A stretch of 51,872 nt of DNA from Geitlerinema sp. S16 (GCA_011390275.1 JAABST010000031.1:1-51872); one strand, 5' to 3'; shown: positions 6,912-17,159, counted from the first letter of the stretch. The notes: a model not told the origin generated them from the letters alone. Translations and numbers: made by a program.

Positions 6912-8723
6912 TTATGTGCCTAGCTTTTGTAGCTTGTGTAAACCAGCGTACAGTCCGTCGATCGCCAGGAGTTCGTCATGGCTGCCTGACTCGACCAGTT
7001 CGCCACGCTTGAGGACGAAGATTCGATCAACGCTGCGAATCGTCGAGAGGCGGTGCGCAATCACGATCGCGGTACGTTCTTGCAGCAATCGATCAAGGGC
7101 TTCCTGAATGAGCGCCTCGGTTCCCACATCAAGGCTCGCTGTCGCTTCATCCAACACCATAATTTTCGGATCGCGAATCGCCGCACGAGCAAACGCGAGT
7201 AGCTGCTTTTGCCCGCCCGATAAGTTCGTACCGCGCTCGCGAAGCTGAGTGTCGTAACCGTTGGGCAATTGTTCGATGAAACCATCAATACTGGTCTGGC
7301 GAGCCGCTTCACGGATGCGATCGAAGCTGTAGTTATCCCCCAGACTAATATTGCTTTTCACATCTCCGGCAAACAGAAACCCATCTTGTAAAATCACGCC
7401 GATATGTTCCCGCAGCTCGATTTGGCGCAGTTCCCGAATATCAATGCCATCGACAAGAATACGACCCTGTTGCGGTTCGTACAGACGGCATAACAGACGA
7501 ATCACTGAGCTTTTGCCTGCTCCCGTCGGCCCCACAAGGGCGACCTTTTCGCCGGGACGAATCGTAAAGCTGAGATTTTTGATGATGAACTCATCGGGCT
7601 TGTAGCCAAACCAGACGTTTTCAAAGCGGATCTCGCCGGTTTGCTGGTTTTGATTGTCCAGTGCGCCCGAGATGGCGGTCTCGGAGTCTTCGATCGCGAT
7701 CGGTTCGCGCAACAGCTCGGCAATCCGTTCAACCGCCGTTAGTCCGGCCTGAATCGAAGTGAACTTGTCGGCAAACTGGCGTAGCGGCTCGAAAAAACGC
7801 TGGGCAAACAAAATAAACGAGGCAAGCAGCCCGAAACTCATCTCCTCATTCATCACTTCCCGTCCACCCAGAGCCAGCACACCACCGATCGCTACCAGTG
7901 CCACCCATTCCAAGGTTGCAGACACCGCTGAATCGAGAAAGATGGTCTCATCGACCGCATCAACATAGGTCTGGTTATTTGATCGAAACAGCTCCGCGTT
8001 GTAGCGTTCGCGGCGAAACAATTGAACGACATTCATCCCAGCGATATTTTGCTGCAAAAACGAATTGAGCTTCGAGAGTTCCTCACGGGCGCGATAGTTC
8101 GCAATCCGAAAACGTTTTTGGAAGTACACCACCACCCAGGATACGGGAACCAACAGCAGCACCAACATTAGCGCTAGCTTCCATTGCAGGAGAAACATCA
8201 GCGCCGTGATCATCAAGATGCTTGCCAAATCCGTGATCACGCCGATCGCCCCCGTTGAAAACACCTCGCCGAGGGCATCTACATCACTGGTGAGGCGGGT
8301 GATCAATTTACCAACAGGGGTTCGATCAAAAAAGCTCATCGAGAGCGACGTGACACGCTCGAATAAATCCGTACGGATCTGCGATGTCATGCGTTGCCCT
8401 ACGACCTGCACTAGATAGCCCTGTCCCGACTCCAGCACCAACCGCAGCGAAATACTCGCAAACAGCAGCATGATCAAGATCAGCATTCCCTGGGAAATGG
8501 TTTCTTCTGCGAGCCAAGACCACACCTGCGGCTCTTGACGCACAAAGGAAATCGCCTGACCAATCAGAACGGGCTGCACTGATCCCATAAATGAGAGCGG
8601 CAACATTAATATCCCCACGATCACCAGTACGGGCTTATTTTGGCGGGCATAGGGCAGGAGACGCGCAAATAAACGCCAGTCATTTTCGGGGCGGCGGGCA
8701 GTGGCGGGAGGTGTGGCAGACAT
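6912..8723 (-). CDS. ABC exporter, fused permease-ATPase (MsbA/LmrA type)
   Basis: A half-transporter of 603 residues that would act as a homodimer or heterodimer in the membrane. The N-terminal ~320 residues are the six-helix exporter domain (VLVIVGILMLPLSFMGS; ITDLASILMITALMFLL). The C-terminal nucleotide-binding domain has Walker A VGPTGAGKSS, signature LSGGQKQ, Walker B KIMVLDEATASLD and the switch His in IAHRLSTI. The substrate cannot be inferred. Lipid, peptide or drug export are all possible for this family. The open frame begins at TTG 8750, but ATG 8723 (MSATPPATARRPEND) is a better start. It is divergent from the DUF3120 gene and may be co-transcribed with the downstream exonuclease. 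Confidence 0.92.
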   Translation of the reverse strand: MSATPPATARRPENDWRLFARLLPYARQNKPVLVIVGILMLPLSFMGSVQPVLIGQAISFVRQEPQVWSWLAEETISQGMLILIMLLFASISLRLVLESGQGYLVQVVGQRMTSQIRTDLFERVTSLSMSFFDRTPVGKLITRLTSDVDALGEVFSTGAIGVITDLASILMITALMFLLQWKLALMLVLLLVPVSWVVVYFQKRFRIANYRAREELSKLNSFLQQNIAGMNVVQLFRRERYNAELFRSNNQTYVDAVDETIFLDSAVSATLEWVALVAIGGVLALGGREVMNEEMSFGLLASFILFAQRFFEPLRQFADKFTSIQAGLTAVERIAELLREPIAIEDSETAISGALDNQNQQTGEIRFENVWFGYKPDEFIIKNLSFTIRPGEKVALVGPTGAGKSSVIRLLCRLYEPQQGRILVDGIDIRELRQIELREHIGVILQDGFLFAGDVKSNISLGDNYSFDRIREAARQTSIDGFIEQLPNGYDTQLRERGTNLSGGQKQLLAFARAAIRDPKIMVLDEATASLDVGTEALIQEALDRLLQERTAIVIAHRLSTIRSVDRIFVLKRGELVESGSHDELLAIDGLYAGLHKLQKLGT

Positions 8724-9176
8724 GGTGGGGGGCGATCGGCGATCGGGCAAGAAGGCGGTAACAATGGTGAGTTAACGGAGCGAAAAGGATGCCTAAATCG
8801 CTCAAGCACTTGGGGCATCAGGGGTTTGGGGTTAGCGAGAGCATCGGCGAAAGCCTGAGCATAGCGTCCAGAGTTACGTCAAATTATGAGAAGCCGCCAG
8901 ACCCTGCGATCGTGACGATCGCAAGTCCAATTTAGCTTCGATTCCAGCGGAATCTCTGGACTGATTCAACGTTAAGACTGTCGTAACAAGTTATCGTAAT
9001 CGTTAAGCTATGGTGGTTTTCTTTACATAAGCTGGGACAAAAAGGGAGATAAGCTTAGATCTTGCCAAGCATTGAGAATCGTTATGCTATCGTGATTAAG
9101 TTACTTTGCAAATGTTAACAATCCCTTGTCGCATACATCACTAACCAGTTCAAAACTCTACACTACAGGTTCTGGA
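8724..9176. other. Divergent intergenic region
   Basis: About 450 bp between divergent genes. Two related segments, TAATCGTTAAGCTATGG near 9000 and GAATCGTTATGCTATCG near 9080, form an imperfect direct repeat about 80 bp apart that could be a binding site. No gene or confident promoter is seen. Confidence 0.3.
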
Positions 9177-9872
9177 ATGACCGCCGAATCTGGAGCTGGA
9201 TGGACGTTGAGTAAATATGCACATTGGCGGGTATTTTTTGCCTCGGTCTTTCTTGTTTCTGTTCCAGTTTTTGTCGAAGCGCCGCTGGTGCGCACTGTGC
9301 CAGTTTTAAGCGTTTTGCTGACCCTCGGCTGGGTGGGGTTGAGCCACGTGCTGCTTCAGAAGAATCACACTTGGCTCTGGGGAGATTTATTGCTCGGGTT
9401 TGCGGGGAGCTGGTTTGCGGGGTCGATTTATTGGGGTTGGATGCGTTGGGAACCGCTGTGGCATTTGCCGATCGAGTGCCTTGCGTTGCCGCTGCCGCTA
9501 TGGCTGATCTCGCGTAACCGGTTGCTGGTGGGTAGCTGGTTTGCGATCGGTTCACTCTTTGGAACGGCGATCACGGATGTGTATTTCTTTTTGACGGATT
9601 TGATGAGTCACTGGCGTCAGCTTATGGATGCTGAACCAAATTTGATCATGCCCATTTTTCACAGTGCCTTAGAGCGGGTGAATTCACCGTTTGGGACAAC
9701 GTTGGCGATCGTTTTTGCAGCGTTGTTGATGTTTGTGGGTCTTGTACCGCTGTGGTTGCGATCGCCGCTACATTCGCGCACATCACTGTCAGCCTGGGCG
9801 TTTTCCGGTGCCGTTCTGAGTACGATTTTGGTGGACATGCTGTTTTGGGTGGCAGCGGTTACGGCGTCGTAA
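9177..9872 (+). CDS. DUF3120 family membrane protein
   Basis: A 231-residue polytopic membrane protein. Conserved-looking segments include WRVFFASVFLVSVPVFVEA, LLGFAGSWFAGSIYWGWMRW and GSLFGTAITDVYFFLTDL, which match my recollection of the cyanobacteria-restricted DUF3120 family. About six hydrophobic helices are predicted by eye. The function is unknown. The longer frame starts at TTG 9126, but ATG 9177 (MTAESGAGWTL) gives a more sensible N-terminus. It is transcribed alone, convergent with modB. Confidence 0.72.
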   Translation: MTAESGAGWTLSKYAHWRVFFASVFLVSVPVFVEAPLVRTVPVLSVLLTLGWVGLSHVLLQKNHTWLWGDLLLGFAGSWFAGSIYWGWMRWEPLWHLPIECLALPLPLWLISRNRLLVGSWFAIGSLFGTAITDVYFFLTDLMSHWRQLMDAEPNLIMPIFHSALERVNSPFGTTLAIVFAALLMFVGLVPLWLRSPLHSRTSLSAWAFSGAVLSTILVDMLFWVAAVTAS

Positions 9873-9926
9873 ATAAAAGTAATGAAAGTTTTGATCAATA
9901 AATCACCAATCTTACCGGCACTCCAA

Positions 9927-10604
9927 TCAGCGCGATGAATTGGGCGTTCCTTCGAGATAGCTGCTGAGCAGAACTGCGCCGATCGATAACCCGCTCAATA
10001 ACCCCACCAACACCAACGCCCGCTCATCATCACCGACCTGCACCGCGTCATAAATCGCCATCGGTACGGTCTGCGTGACCCGCGCAATATTTCCCGCCAC
10101 CATTAACGTTGCGCCAAACTCTCCGAGCGCACGGCTAAAACTCAGGACAATTCCGGCCAAAATACCACGCCATGCCAACGGCAACCAGACTCGCCAGAAC
10201 ACCGCGATCGGCGATAAACCGAGGGTTGCAGCGGCTTGGAGATAGACTTGATCGACATTTTCCAACGCGGCCTTCGTGGTTTTAACCATGAGCGGCAGTG
10301 CCACGATCGCCGCTGCGATCGCCGCTCCCATCCAAGAAAACACCAAGGTCTGACCCGTGAAGCGATAAATCACGCGACCAATTAGACCGCTTCGTCCCAG
10401 CAATACCAGCAAAAAAAAACCCACCGCAACCGGCGGCAACACCAGCGGCAGCATGACGATCGCTTCAAGCCAACGCCGCCCTGGAAAACGATACCGCGCC
10501 AAAATATACCCCAGCCCACCGCCGATCGGCACCACAACCAACATGGCTCCGCTCGCCACTTTTAACGACAGGCCAACGGCATAGGCTAGATCGAGATTGA
10601 ACAT
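9927..10604 (-). CDS. modB: Molybdate ABC transporter permease ModB
   Basis: A 225-residue inner-membrane permease with five or six helices and the EAA-type loop AAATLGLSPIAVFWRVWLPL that contacts the ATPase ModC. The region RALGEFGATLMVAGNI is characteristic of molybdate/tungstate permeases. ModB forms the channel for molybdate imported with the binding protein ModA. Neither modA nor modC is next to it: an unrelated gene lies on each side, so the rest of the transporter must be encoded elsewhere or fused. Molybdate would serve nitrate reductase and other molybdoenzymes. It is divergent from the CheA-like gene. Confidence 0.87.
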   Translation of the reverse strand: MFNLDLAYAVGLSLKVASGAMLVVVPIGGGLGYILARYRFPGRRWLEAIVMLPLVLPPVAVGFFLLVLLGRSGLIGRVIYRFTGQTLVFSWMGAAIAAAIVALPLMVKTTKAALENVDQVYLQAAATLGLSPIAVFWRVWLPLAWRGILAGIVLSFSRALGEFGATLMVAGNIARVTQTVPMAIYDAVQVGDDERALVLVGLLSGLSIGAVLLSSYLEGTPNSSR

Positions 10605-10763
10605 TTGTGAATGGGAATCGATATTCCCGAATTCTACGTTTCACCATGGCTAAAGTAAGGGTAGATGGTTATCGGTGAATGTATTCCAGTGCAAATCAAG
10701 CATCGAGCATCTATGTAAGTTGGTAAATTGAATTAAACCTAGGCCATTGACAGGCGTTTGAGT

Positions 10764-13700
10764 ATGCAGATCGAAGATGTAGAGCTACGAGATGTATTTC
10801 AGATTGCCAGCATTGACGAACTTGAGGGGATGCATGATGGCCTGAAGCATCTCTCTGAGTCCGGCGAACTGGAAGGTTCACCGATCGAACTAATGCTGCG
10901 TAAAGCCCACTCGATGAAGGGCAGTGCGGGAATGTTGGGGCTGAAAGATATCGCGACACTTGCGCGGCAGTGGGAGGAACTGGTCAAACAGGTTGTGGCC
11001 GGTCAGGTTGCGATTTCGGAGCCGGTGATCATGACCTTGAAAGAAGGGCTGGATGCGATCGAGATGCTGGTGGATGAGGCCATTACTGGCAATCCTTCCG
11101 GTGTACAGACGTTTTACATCCTGGCGCAGTTGATGAACCCTGAGCGAGTGACGGCATCGCCAGAGGTCGAACCTGAGACGATCGAGGCCGATCCCGAATC
11201 TGTGCAAGCTGAAGCGGCGATCGCGGGGAGTCCCGATCTCGAGTCCTCGAACCATGTCCCCATAGCATCGGAGCCAGATCCAACGCGATCGCCCGCTGGA
11301 GAGCAGAATGATCGCCCGCCGATCGTCGCGCCCGAACCGCAGGTGTTACAACCTCGATCGCGTCCCCAGGTTGTTTTGCAGCAGGCGGCGTTTATTGACG
11401 ATGAGGAGCTGCGCGACACCTTTCGGATGGCCAGCGCTGATCATCTGGAAAGTCTCGATAGCGGCCTGCTCTATTTGGAGCAAAACCCGAATGATCGCGA
11501 TCGGCTTGATGCCGTACTGCGCGAAATTCACAGTATTAAGGGGGATTCTGGGATGTTGGGCGTGGAAGCGCTTGTCCCCCTCGCTCATGCCTGGGAGCAG
11601 CAGCTTATCCCGGTCAAAACGGGTCATTTAGAACTGACCTCAGAACTTTGCGATCGCCTTGCCCTTGGCCTCGATCGCATTCGTTCCCTGGTGCGTCAGG
11701 CGACGGAAGGTATCCCCACCGATTTTGACATCGCCACGGCGATCGCCGATCTCGAACAGCCAAACTCGCAAACCCAAGGAACGATCGCCTCGCAGAGCGA
11801 TCATTCCTTCGATACGTCCTCAACTCACGTCTCCCCAAATTCGCCCAATTCGCCCAATTCGCCCAATTCACCAGGGATCAATCCGTCCCGATCCTCTACA
11901 GCAACAACGTCCGTAATATCCTCCGCCACGCACATCAACGAAGGAGAGGTCGCTCCGGTTCAAACTGATTTAGTCGAGGAGATGACCCGCCAAGCACTGG
12001 GGCGATCGAATCATCAAGATGGCAACTATCGCATCGACACGATTCGCGTTGCCACGAGCCACCTCGATGCGTTGATGACTCAGGCGGGCGAACTAACCGT
12101 CTCGAAAAGTCGCATCGCCCACCGGATGATGGAAATCGAGGAGATCTCCGCTCAGTGCGAGCGCCTGAATCGAGGGGCTTTTGGTAACCGCTTTGCCTGG
12201 GATGCGTTGCGTAACCTCAAACTCAGCAAAGAGGAAGAAAGCGTCTTTCAGAAAATCCAGGCTTATCATCAAACCCTTGAACAGCATCTCGAAGAACTAG
12301 CCGCTGAAGTTGAACGTCTGCAACTGGCGATTAGCGAAGATACGGCTCGTCTTGAAACCGTCGCATCCAATCTGGAAGAGGGTATCCAAACCCTGCGCTT
12401 GCTGCCACTCTCGACCATTTTCAACCTGTATCCACGCATGGTGCGCGACCTTGCTCGTAGTCAGGAGAAGCAGATTAATTTCATCATCGAAGGGGAAGAC
12501 ACCCTCGCCGATAAACGGGTGCTGGAGGAGATGAAAGATCCGCTGATGCACATCATCCGCAACGCGATCGACCACGGGATCGAATCACCAGAAGAACGCC
12601 AGCGATTAGGTAAAGCGCCCGAAGCGACCCTGATTTTACGCGGCTATCAGTCGGCGAATAGCATCGCGATCGAGGTGAGCGACGATGGACGCGGTCTGGA
12701 TCTGAAAAAAATTGAACAAACCGCCATCAAGCACAATATTTGTCGGGCGGACGAGTTGGCGACGATGACACCGACGCAAATTCAGTCGCTGATTTTCATG
12801 CCGGGATTTTCGACGCGATCGTTTGTCACCGAAGTATCCGGGCGTGGAGTCGGTCTCGATGTGGTGCGAGCCAATGTCGAACATCTGAAAGGCAATATCA
12901 CAATCAACTCCGAGCGCGGTCGCGGCTGCACGATGCATATCGAACTCGGTAGTATGCTCTCGACGACCCATGTGTTACTCGTCGAACTCAATCACACGCC
13001 CTACGCCATCCCCGTCGAATACGTTCGTAGCACCACTACGATCGAACCCAGCGATATTTTCCTGATGGAAAACCGCGAGACGATCTTGGTTGATAATTTA
13101 CCGATCTCGCTTGCGCACCTTAGCGATCTGCTTCAGCTTCCCAACGCCGTAACGCTCGACGATCGCAAATATCTTTCGTGCATTATTCTCAGCGTCGATG
13201 GTGAATCGCTGGCGATCGTAGTGGATCGACTGATCGACCAGCAAGATGCATTGCTCAAACCCCAAAGCCAACTGCTTCAGCGGGTTCGGAACGTTTCGGG
13301 TGCAACGATTCTCGGCACGGGCGAAATTTGCATGGTGCTGCATCCGCCGGATCTCGTCGAGTCAGTGCGTGGAACGGTCAAAGCTGCGGCTTTTGCTCCG
13401 GCGGCGCCCAGTGATGTCAAACAGCGCATCCTGCTCGCAGAAGACTCGATCGCCACGCGCACCCAGGAAAAACGCATTCTCGAAGCCGCAGGCTACGAAG
13501 TCGTACCAGCGGTCGATGGTCTCGATGCCTTTAACAAACTGCGCGGCGAACAGTTCGACGCGATCGTCTCCGATGTCCAAATGCCGAATCTCGACGGCCT
13601 ACAGCTCACCGTTCGCGTCCGACAAAACAGTCGCTATGCTGAATTACCGATCATTCTGGTGACCTCCCTCGCCACGGATGAAGACCGTCGCCGGGGAGCC

Positions 13701-13781
13701 GATGCCGGAGCCAATGCTTACATAACCAAGAGCAGCTTCAATCAAGATGTTCTCATCGAGACCCTGCGTCGCCTCATCTAG
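10764..13781 (+). CDS. CheA-type hybrid histidine kinase (two Hpt, HATPase, CheW, REC)
   Basis: This 1005-residue cytoplasmic signalling protein has two N-terminal Hpt domains with phospho-accepting His49 (RKAHSMKGSAGMLG) and His256 (REIHSIKGDSGMLG). A low-complexity linker follows (about 315-390). Then come the CheA dimerisation and HATPase region (HIIRNAIDHGIESPEERQRL; VSDDGRGLDLKK; GRGVGLDVVRANVE), a CheW-like domain, and a C-terminal receiver domain with phospho-acceptor Asp937 (VSDVQMPNLDGL). This architecture is common in cyanobacterial pilus-motility and phototaxis kinases, which pass phosphate between internal Hpt and REC domains. The frame opens at TTG 10758, but ATG 10764 is the likely start. 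A CheB-like gene follows, while no chemoreceptor, CheW or CheY gene is adjacent. Confidence 0.92.
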   Translation: MQIEDVELRDVFQIASIDELEGMHDGLKHLSESGELEGSPIELMLRKAHSMKGSAGMLGLKDIATLARQWEELVKQVVAGQVAISEPVIMTLKEGLDAIEMLVDEAITGNPSGVQTFYILAQLMNPERVTASPEVEPETIEADPESVQAEAAIAGSPDLESSNHVPIASEPDPTRSPAGEQNDRPPIVAPEPQVLQPRSRPQVVLQQAAFIDDEELRDTFRMASADHLESLDSGLLYLEQNPNDRDRLDAVLREIHSIKGDSGMLGVEALVPLAHAWEQQLIPVKTGHLELTSELCDRLALGLDRIRSLVRQATEGIPTDFDIATAIADLEQPNSQTQGTIASQSDHSFDTSSTHVSPNSPNSPNSPNSPGINPSRSSTATTSVISSATHINEGEVAPVQTDLVEEMTRQALGRSNHQDGNYRIDTIRVATSHLDALMTQAGELTVSKSRIAHRMMEIEEISAQCERLNRGAFGNRFAWDALRNLKLSKEEESVFQKIQAYHQTLEQHLEELAAEVERLQLAISEDTARLETVASNLEEGIQTLRLLPLSTIFNLYPRMVRDLARSQEKQINFIIEGEDTLADKRVLEEMKDPLMHIIRNAIDHGIESPEERQRLGKAPEATLILRGYQSANSIAIEVSDDGRGLDLKKIEQTAIKHNICRADELATMTPTQIQSLIFMPGFSTRSFVTEVSGRGVGLDVVRANVEHLKGNITINSERGRGCTMHIELGSMLSTTHVLLVELNHTPYAIPVEYVRSTTTIEPSDIFLMENRETILVDNLPISLAHLSDLLQLPNAVTLDDRKYLSCIILSVDGESLAIVVDRLIDQQDALLKPQSQLLQRVRNVSGATILGTGEICMVLHPPDLVESVRGTVKAAAFAPAAPSDVKQRILLAEDSIATRTQEKRILEAAGYEVVPAVDGLDAFNKLRGEQFDAIVSDVQMPNLDGLQLTVRVRQNSRYAELPIILVTSLATDEDRRRGADAGANAYITKSSFNQDVLIETLRRLI
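11834..11870 (+). repeat. In-frame 9-bp tandem repeat in the CheA linker
   Basis: Four near-perfect copies of CCCAATTCG encode Pro-Asn-Ser repeats in the linker between the second Hpt domain and the kinase core. Copy-number change would lengthen the linker by three residues at a time without shifting frame. Confidence 0.8.
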
Positions 13782-14110
13782 GCGCAGGCCAATAGACGCA
13801 GGCCAATAGACTCAGAACGGTTACGAGTATGTGAATTTTTTAGTCAGTTTTGTGATCGTTTTTTTAGGCTCTGTCACGATGGGCGATATTGTTCGCGATC
13901 GCCGAACCTCACACGATCCGATCATCTCATCCGCGCTCTGCAATTTCCCCGTTTTTCCGAAATCCGCCCGCAATCCACTGCTCTCAACCATCCAACCTTT
14001 GCCAGTGGTGCATTACGGGAGTCGTCCCCAAACCCTTCGCAACGACCTGGTTTCCCTTCACGCGATCGTTTTGATCCGGCTCGTTGCATCTCACCCGAGG
14101 ATTTTTTGCT
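13782..14110. other. Intergenic region between cheA-like and cheB-like genes
   Basis: About 330 bp. It begins with two tandem copies of GACGCAGGCCAATAGAC-like sequence (about 13780-13815). A GTG-started frame at 13831-14136 overlaps the cheB start and reads like translated non-coding DNA. No terminator hairpin is obvious, so read-through into cheB is possible. Confidence 0.35.
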
Positions 14111-15337
14111 TTGACCATCCGTGTTTTGCTTGTTGAAGATGCTCCGGTTGTTTTGCTGGTTCTGAAGCGTATGTTGGCCAATGCTGACGGCATTGAAGTC
14201 ATCGGGACAGCGAGCAACGGTAAAGAAGCACTGGAGCTCATTCCTCAGCTTAATCCTGATGTCATTTGCACAGATCTACACATGCCAGAGATGGACGGCT
14301 GGGCGTTGACGAGCGAGGTGATGCAGCGTTTTCCACGTCCAATTCTCGTGTTAAGTGCGTCTGTACAGGCCAGCGACACGGAAAATGTTTTTAGGGTTTT
14401 GGATGCTGGAGCGGTGGATGTTTTGGCAAAACCCATTGGCGGTATCACAGCCGAACGCGAGATCTTGGAGCGCGAGCTTCTAGAGAAAATCCGAATTTTG
14501 TCCGGTGTGGTCGTCTTTTCGCGTCACGGCTCGCCGGTACGTGCGCGATCGACGTTGCCGACCTCTACGCCGCCAACCGATCGCTCGGGTCGCCCTAATG
14601 ATCGCCCTGATCGCCGACAACGCACTGCTCCAAAGACGTCCTCAAGCACCTCAAACACCTCAACCTGGCGTCAACCGATCGCTCCGAGCCGAGCCGGAAC
14701 TACGCCAGCCACGATACCGTCTCAACCGCCGAAGAAACCCCTGGGGATACCAGTCGTTCAGCGACCCCCCAGCCGAATTTTAGCGATCGGCGCTTCTACC
14801 GGTGGCCCTCAAGCTCTGAGTACGATTTTGGCGGCACTCCCGGCCAATTTTCCGATTCCAATCCTTTGTACCCAACACATTAGTCAAGGGTTTCTCGGCG
14901 GCTTAGTGCGCTGGCTCAATGCCGACTGTGCGGTTACGGTGCAGATTGCCCAGGTCGGTGAGCGGGTTCAGAATGGTCATGTTTACTTTGCGCCAGAAAC
15001 CGAACATTTGATAATTGATCGATCGGGCATTTTGCGCTGTCTGAAGGGCGATCTGCGCGATGGTCACTGCCCATCGGTGACAACCATGTTTGAATCAGTG
15101 GCGCAGTCCTTTGGCAACCGCGCCACCGGTATTTTGCTAACCGGAATGGGGCGCGATGGCGCAGCGGGTTTATTGGAGATGGCGAATCAGGGAGCGATGA
15201 CGATCGCTCAGGATGAAGGCTCCTGCGTTGTTTTTGGGATGCCAAAAGAGGCGATTACCCTAGGAGCAGCACAGCACATTCTCCCGCTCAATCAAATTGT
15301 GGCAACGGTGATGCAACAGTTTTCAGAACGGGCGTAA
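14111..15337 (+). CDS. cheB: CheB-type protein-glutamate methylesterase/response regulator
   Basis: A 408-residue protein with an N-terminal receiver domain (VLLVEDAP; phospho-acceptor Asp55 in VICTDLHMPEMDGW; conserved Lys in VLAKPIGG). A Pro/Thr/Arg-rich linker follows (about 135-215) and then the CheB methylesterase domain. The catalytic Ser is in AIGASTGGPQALS, the His in CTQHISQGF and the Asp in GMGRDGAAGL. CheB removes methyl groups from, or deamidates, chemoreceptor glutamates and so resets sensitivity. The start is probably TTG 14111, giving MTIRVLLVED right at the receiver fold, preceded by a GAGGA motif; an upstream in-frame TTG at 14084 is less likely. It follows the CheA-like kinase and probably takes phosphate from it. 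It ends 14 bp from the convergent aroA. Confidence 0.92.
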   Translation: MTIRVLLVEDAPVVLLVLKRMLANADGIEVIGTASNGKEALELIPQLNPDVICTDLHMPEMDGWALTSEVMQRFPRPILVLSASVQASDTENVFRVLDAGAVDVLAKPIGGITAEREILERELLEKIRILSGVVVFSRHGSPVRARSTLPTSTPPTDRSGRPNDRPDRRQRTAPKTSSSTSNTSTWRQPIAPSRAGTTPATIPSQPPKKPLGIPVVQRPPSRILAIGASTGGPQALSTILAALPANFPIPILCTQHISQGFLGGLVRWLNADCAVTVQIAQVGERVQNGHVYFAPETEHLIIDRSGILRCLKGDLRDGHCPSVTTMFESVAQSFGNRATGILLTGMGRDGAAGLLEMANQGAMTIAQDEGSCVVFGMPKEAITLGAAQHILPLNQIVATVMQQFSERA

Positions 15338-15351
15338 ACCCCTGCTTCAGC

Positions 15352-16707
15352 TTACTCCGTGTCGCCAATGGCCATCTTGAGCGTTTCGATGAAGTTGGGA
15401 TAGGAAATGGAAGCCGACTCGGCGCGATGAATTGTCGTCGTGCCGCTGGCGCGTAGAGCCGCGATCGCCAAGCTCATGGCAATGCGATGATCGTCATGGC
15501 TGTCAGTTTCGGCTCCCGTCAGGGTCGCACCGCCGACGATATCCATTCCGTCTGGATATTCCGTCACCGTCGCCCCCATCGCTTGCAATTGTGTCGCCAT
15601 CACGGCCAGCCGATCGCTTTCCTTGACTCGCAATTCTGCCGCATCGCGAATCTTGGTGGTTCCCTTCGCGAACAACGCCGCCACCGCCAAAATCGGAATC
15701 TCATCGATCGCACGCGGGATAATCCCACCACTTAATTCGCAGGCTTCAAGCTGGCTGTAACACACCCGCAAATCGGCCACCGGCTCACCCGCCACCTCGC
15801 GCTTATTTTGCAGCGTGATATCAGCATTCATTAACGTCAGCGCATCCAAAACCCCCGTTCGCGTGGGGTTGATGCCGACATTTTCGATCGTCAAATCCGA
15901 ACCGGGCACGATCGACGCTGCCACCATCCAAAACGCCGCCGAGCTGATATCCCCCGGAACAATCACATGCTGACCCCGCAGCGTCGCCCCACCGGTAATC
16001 GTGACGCCATTCATCTCCGGATCAAGCTCGATTTGAGCGCCAAACGCTGACAACATGCGCTCGCTGTGATCGCGGGATTTGGCCGGTTCGGTGACGGTGG
16101 TTTGTCCGTCGGTGTGCAGTCCGGCCAGCAGGATGCAGGATTTGACCTGAGCGGAGGCGATCGGTGAGTCGTAGCGGGCAGCGCTCAGGGCTTGACCACG
16201 AACCGCGAGGGGTGCGAGTTTATCGCCGTCACGTCCCCAAATGGTTGCACCCATCGCTCGTAGCGGGTTGATCACGCGCGACATCGGACGCGATCGCAAG
16301 GAACCGTCGCCCGTCACCGTAAAAAATTTGTTGGGCTGCGAGGCGAGCAACCCCAGCATCAGACGCATGGTTGTGCCAGAATTCCCCGCGTCGAGAACGT
16401 TGGCGGGTTCTTGCAATCCCGTTTCGCCCAGCCCGCGCACCGTGACCCGATCGGTATTTAGCTCCGAAATCTCCGCGCCCATCGCCCGAAAACAGGCCGC
16501 TGTACTGCGTGGATCTTCGCCTAGTAGCAAGCCTTCGATCGTGGTTTCTCCCGCAGCGATCGCCCCCAGCATCAAGGCGCGATGGGAAATCGATTTATCT
16601 CCCGGAATCCGAATGCGACCCCGCAGCGCAACGCCAGTGATCGGCGGTGCAATGCATAAATCTTGATGGTTCTGCGTCGAGGTGACTGTTACGATTGACG
16701 GGGGCAT
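15352..16707 (-). CDS. aroA: 3-phosphoshikimate 1-carboxyvinyltransferase (EPSP synthase)
   Basis: AroA joins shikimate-3-phosphate and phosphoenolpyruvate to give EPSP in the shikimate pathway to aromatic amino acids and quinones. The product is 451 residues with [18 protein letters not shown], then [18 protein letters not shown] and [12 protein letters not shown], and the C-terminal [13 protein letters not shown] and [18 protein letters not shown]. The NAGT motif region reads [10 protein letters not shown] with Gly at the position often discussed in inhibitor-tolerant forms; class cannot be judged safely by eye. ATG 16707 is a clear start. The leader carries two close direct copies of AAAGAASTTGCAAT (S is G or C) at about 16719-16750. 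Confidence 0.96.
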   Translation of the reverse strand: MPPSIVTVTSTQNHQDLCIAPPITGVALRGRIRIPGDKSISHRALMLGAIAAGETTIEGLLLGEDPRSTAACFRAMGAEISELNTDRVTVRGLGETGLQEPANVLDAGNSGTTMRLMLGLLASQPNKFFTVTGDGSLRSRPMSRVINPLRAMGATIWGRDGDKLAPLAVRGQALSAARYDSPIASAQVKSCILLAGLHTDGQTTVTEPAKSRDHSERMLSAFGAQIELDPEMNGVTITGGATLRGQHVIVPGDISSAAFWMVAASIVPGSDLTIENVGINPTRTGVLDALTLMNADITLQNKREVAGEPVADLRVCYSQLEACELSGGIIPRAIDEIPILAVAALFAKGTTKIRDAAELRVKESDRLAVMATQLQAMGATVTEYPDGMDIVGGATLTGAETDSHDDHRIAMSLAIAALRASGTTTIHRAESASISYPNFIETLKMAIGDTE

Positions 16708-17159
16708 ACTCTAAAATTAAAGAAGTTGCAATTTAAAGAACTTGCAATGCGTGAAAATAGATTGAACGGCTGTTTTTGTTCGGTCTATTCGTGAAACATG
16801 GTTCGCGATCGGTCGGATCGTACCGGTTGACCTTTGCCAGACTTTCGTAGTGAACCACGGCAAAGCATCAGAACACCCAACCCAAACAGCGCAATTATCT
16901 TACCGTTTGGCGATCGCCTTGCCACCGATCAGAGACTCAAGCTTGGGTATTTCAAACGTCATCTAAGCCTTGCGGTGTTTTTTCCCTTCAGTCCCACGGA
17001 TATCGATGCGATCCCACCGCTAAGCTCCCAACCGCTCTCACATTTCTATTTCCAATCTATTTCCAACTGATCTCGCAGATTGTTCACGCCTTAAACTGCT
17101 CAATCTAACCGCACAAACCTTTAGCCTTTCAGCATTTCACGCCCTCATCTCTTCGCCTT
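16708..17159. other. Divergent intergenic region
   Basis: About 450 bp upstream of both aroA and the 17160 gene. A 78-codon frame at 16834-17070 has proline- and serine-rich composition like translated non-coding DNA, and I do not accept it. Apart from the short direct repeat in the aroA leader nothing definite is seen. Confidence 0.35.

Noticed and set aside
9163..9555. 130-codon minus-strand frame
   Set aside because: Lies antisense to the DUF3120 gene; codon pattern explained by the real gene on the other strand.
13831..14136. 101-codon plus-strand frame before cheB
   Set aside because: It starts at GTG, overlaps the cheB start, and its composition is like translated non-coding DNA; no domain is visible.
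16834..17070. 78-codon plus-strand frame between aroA and the next gene
   Set aside because: Proline- and serine-rich with no recognisable pattern; probably chance.
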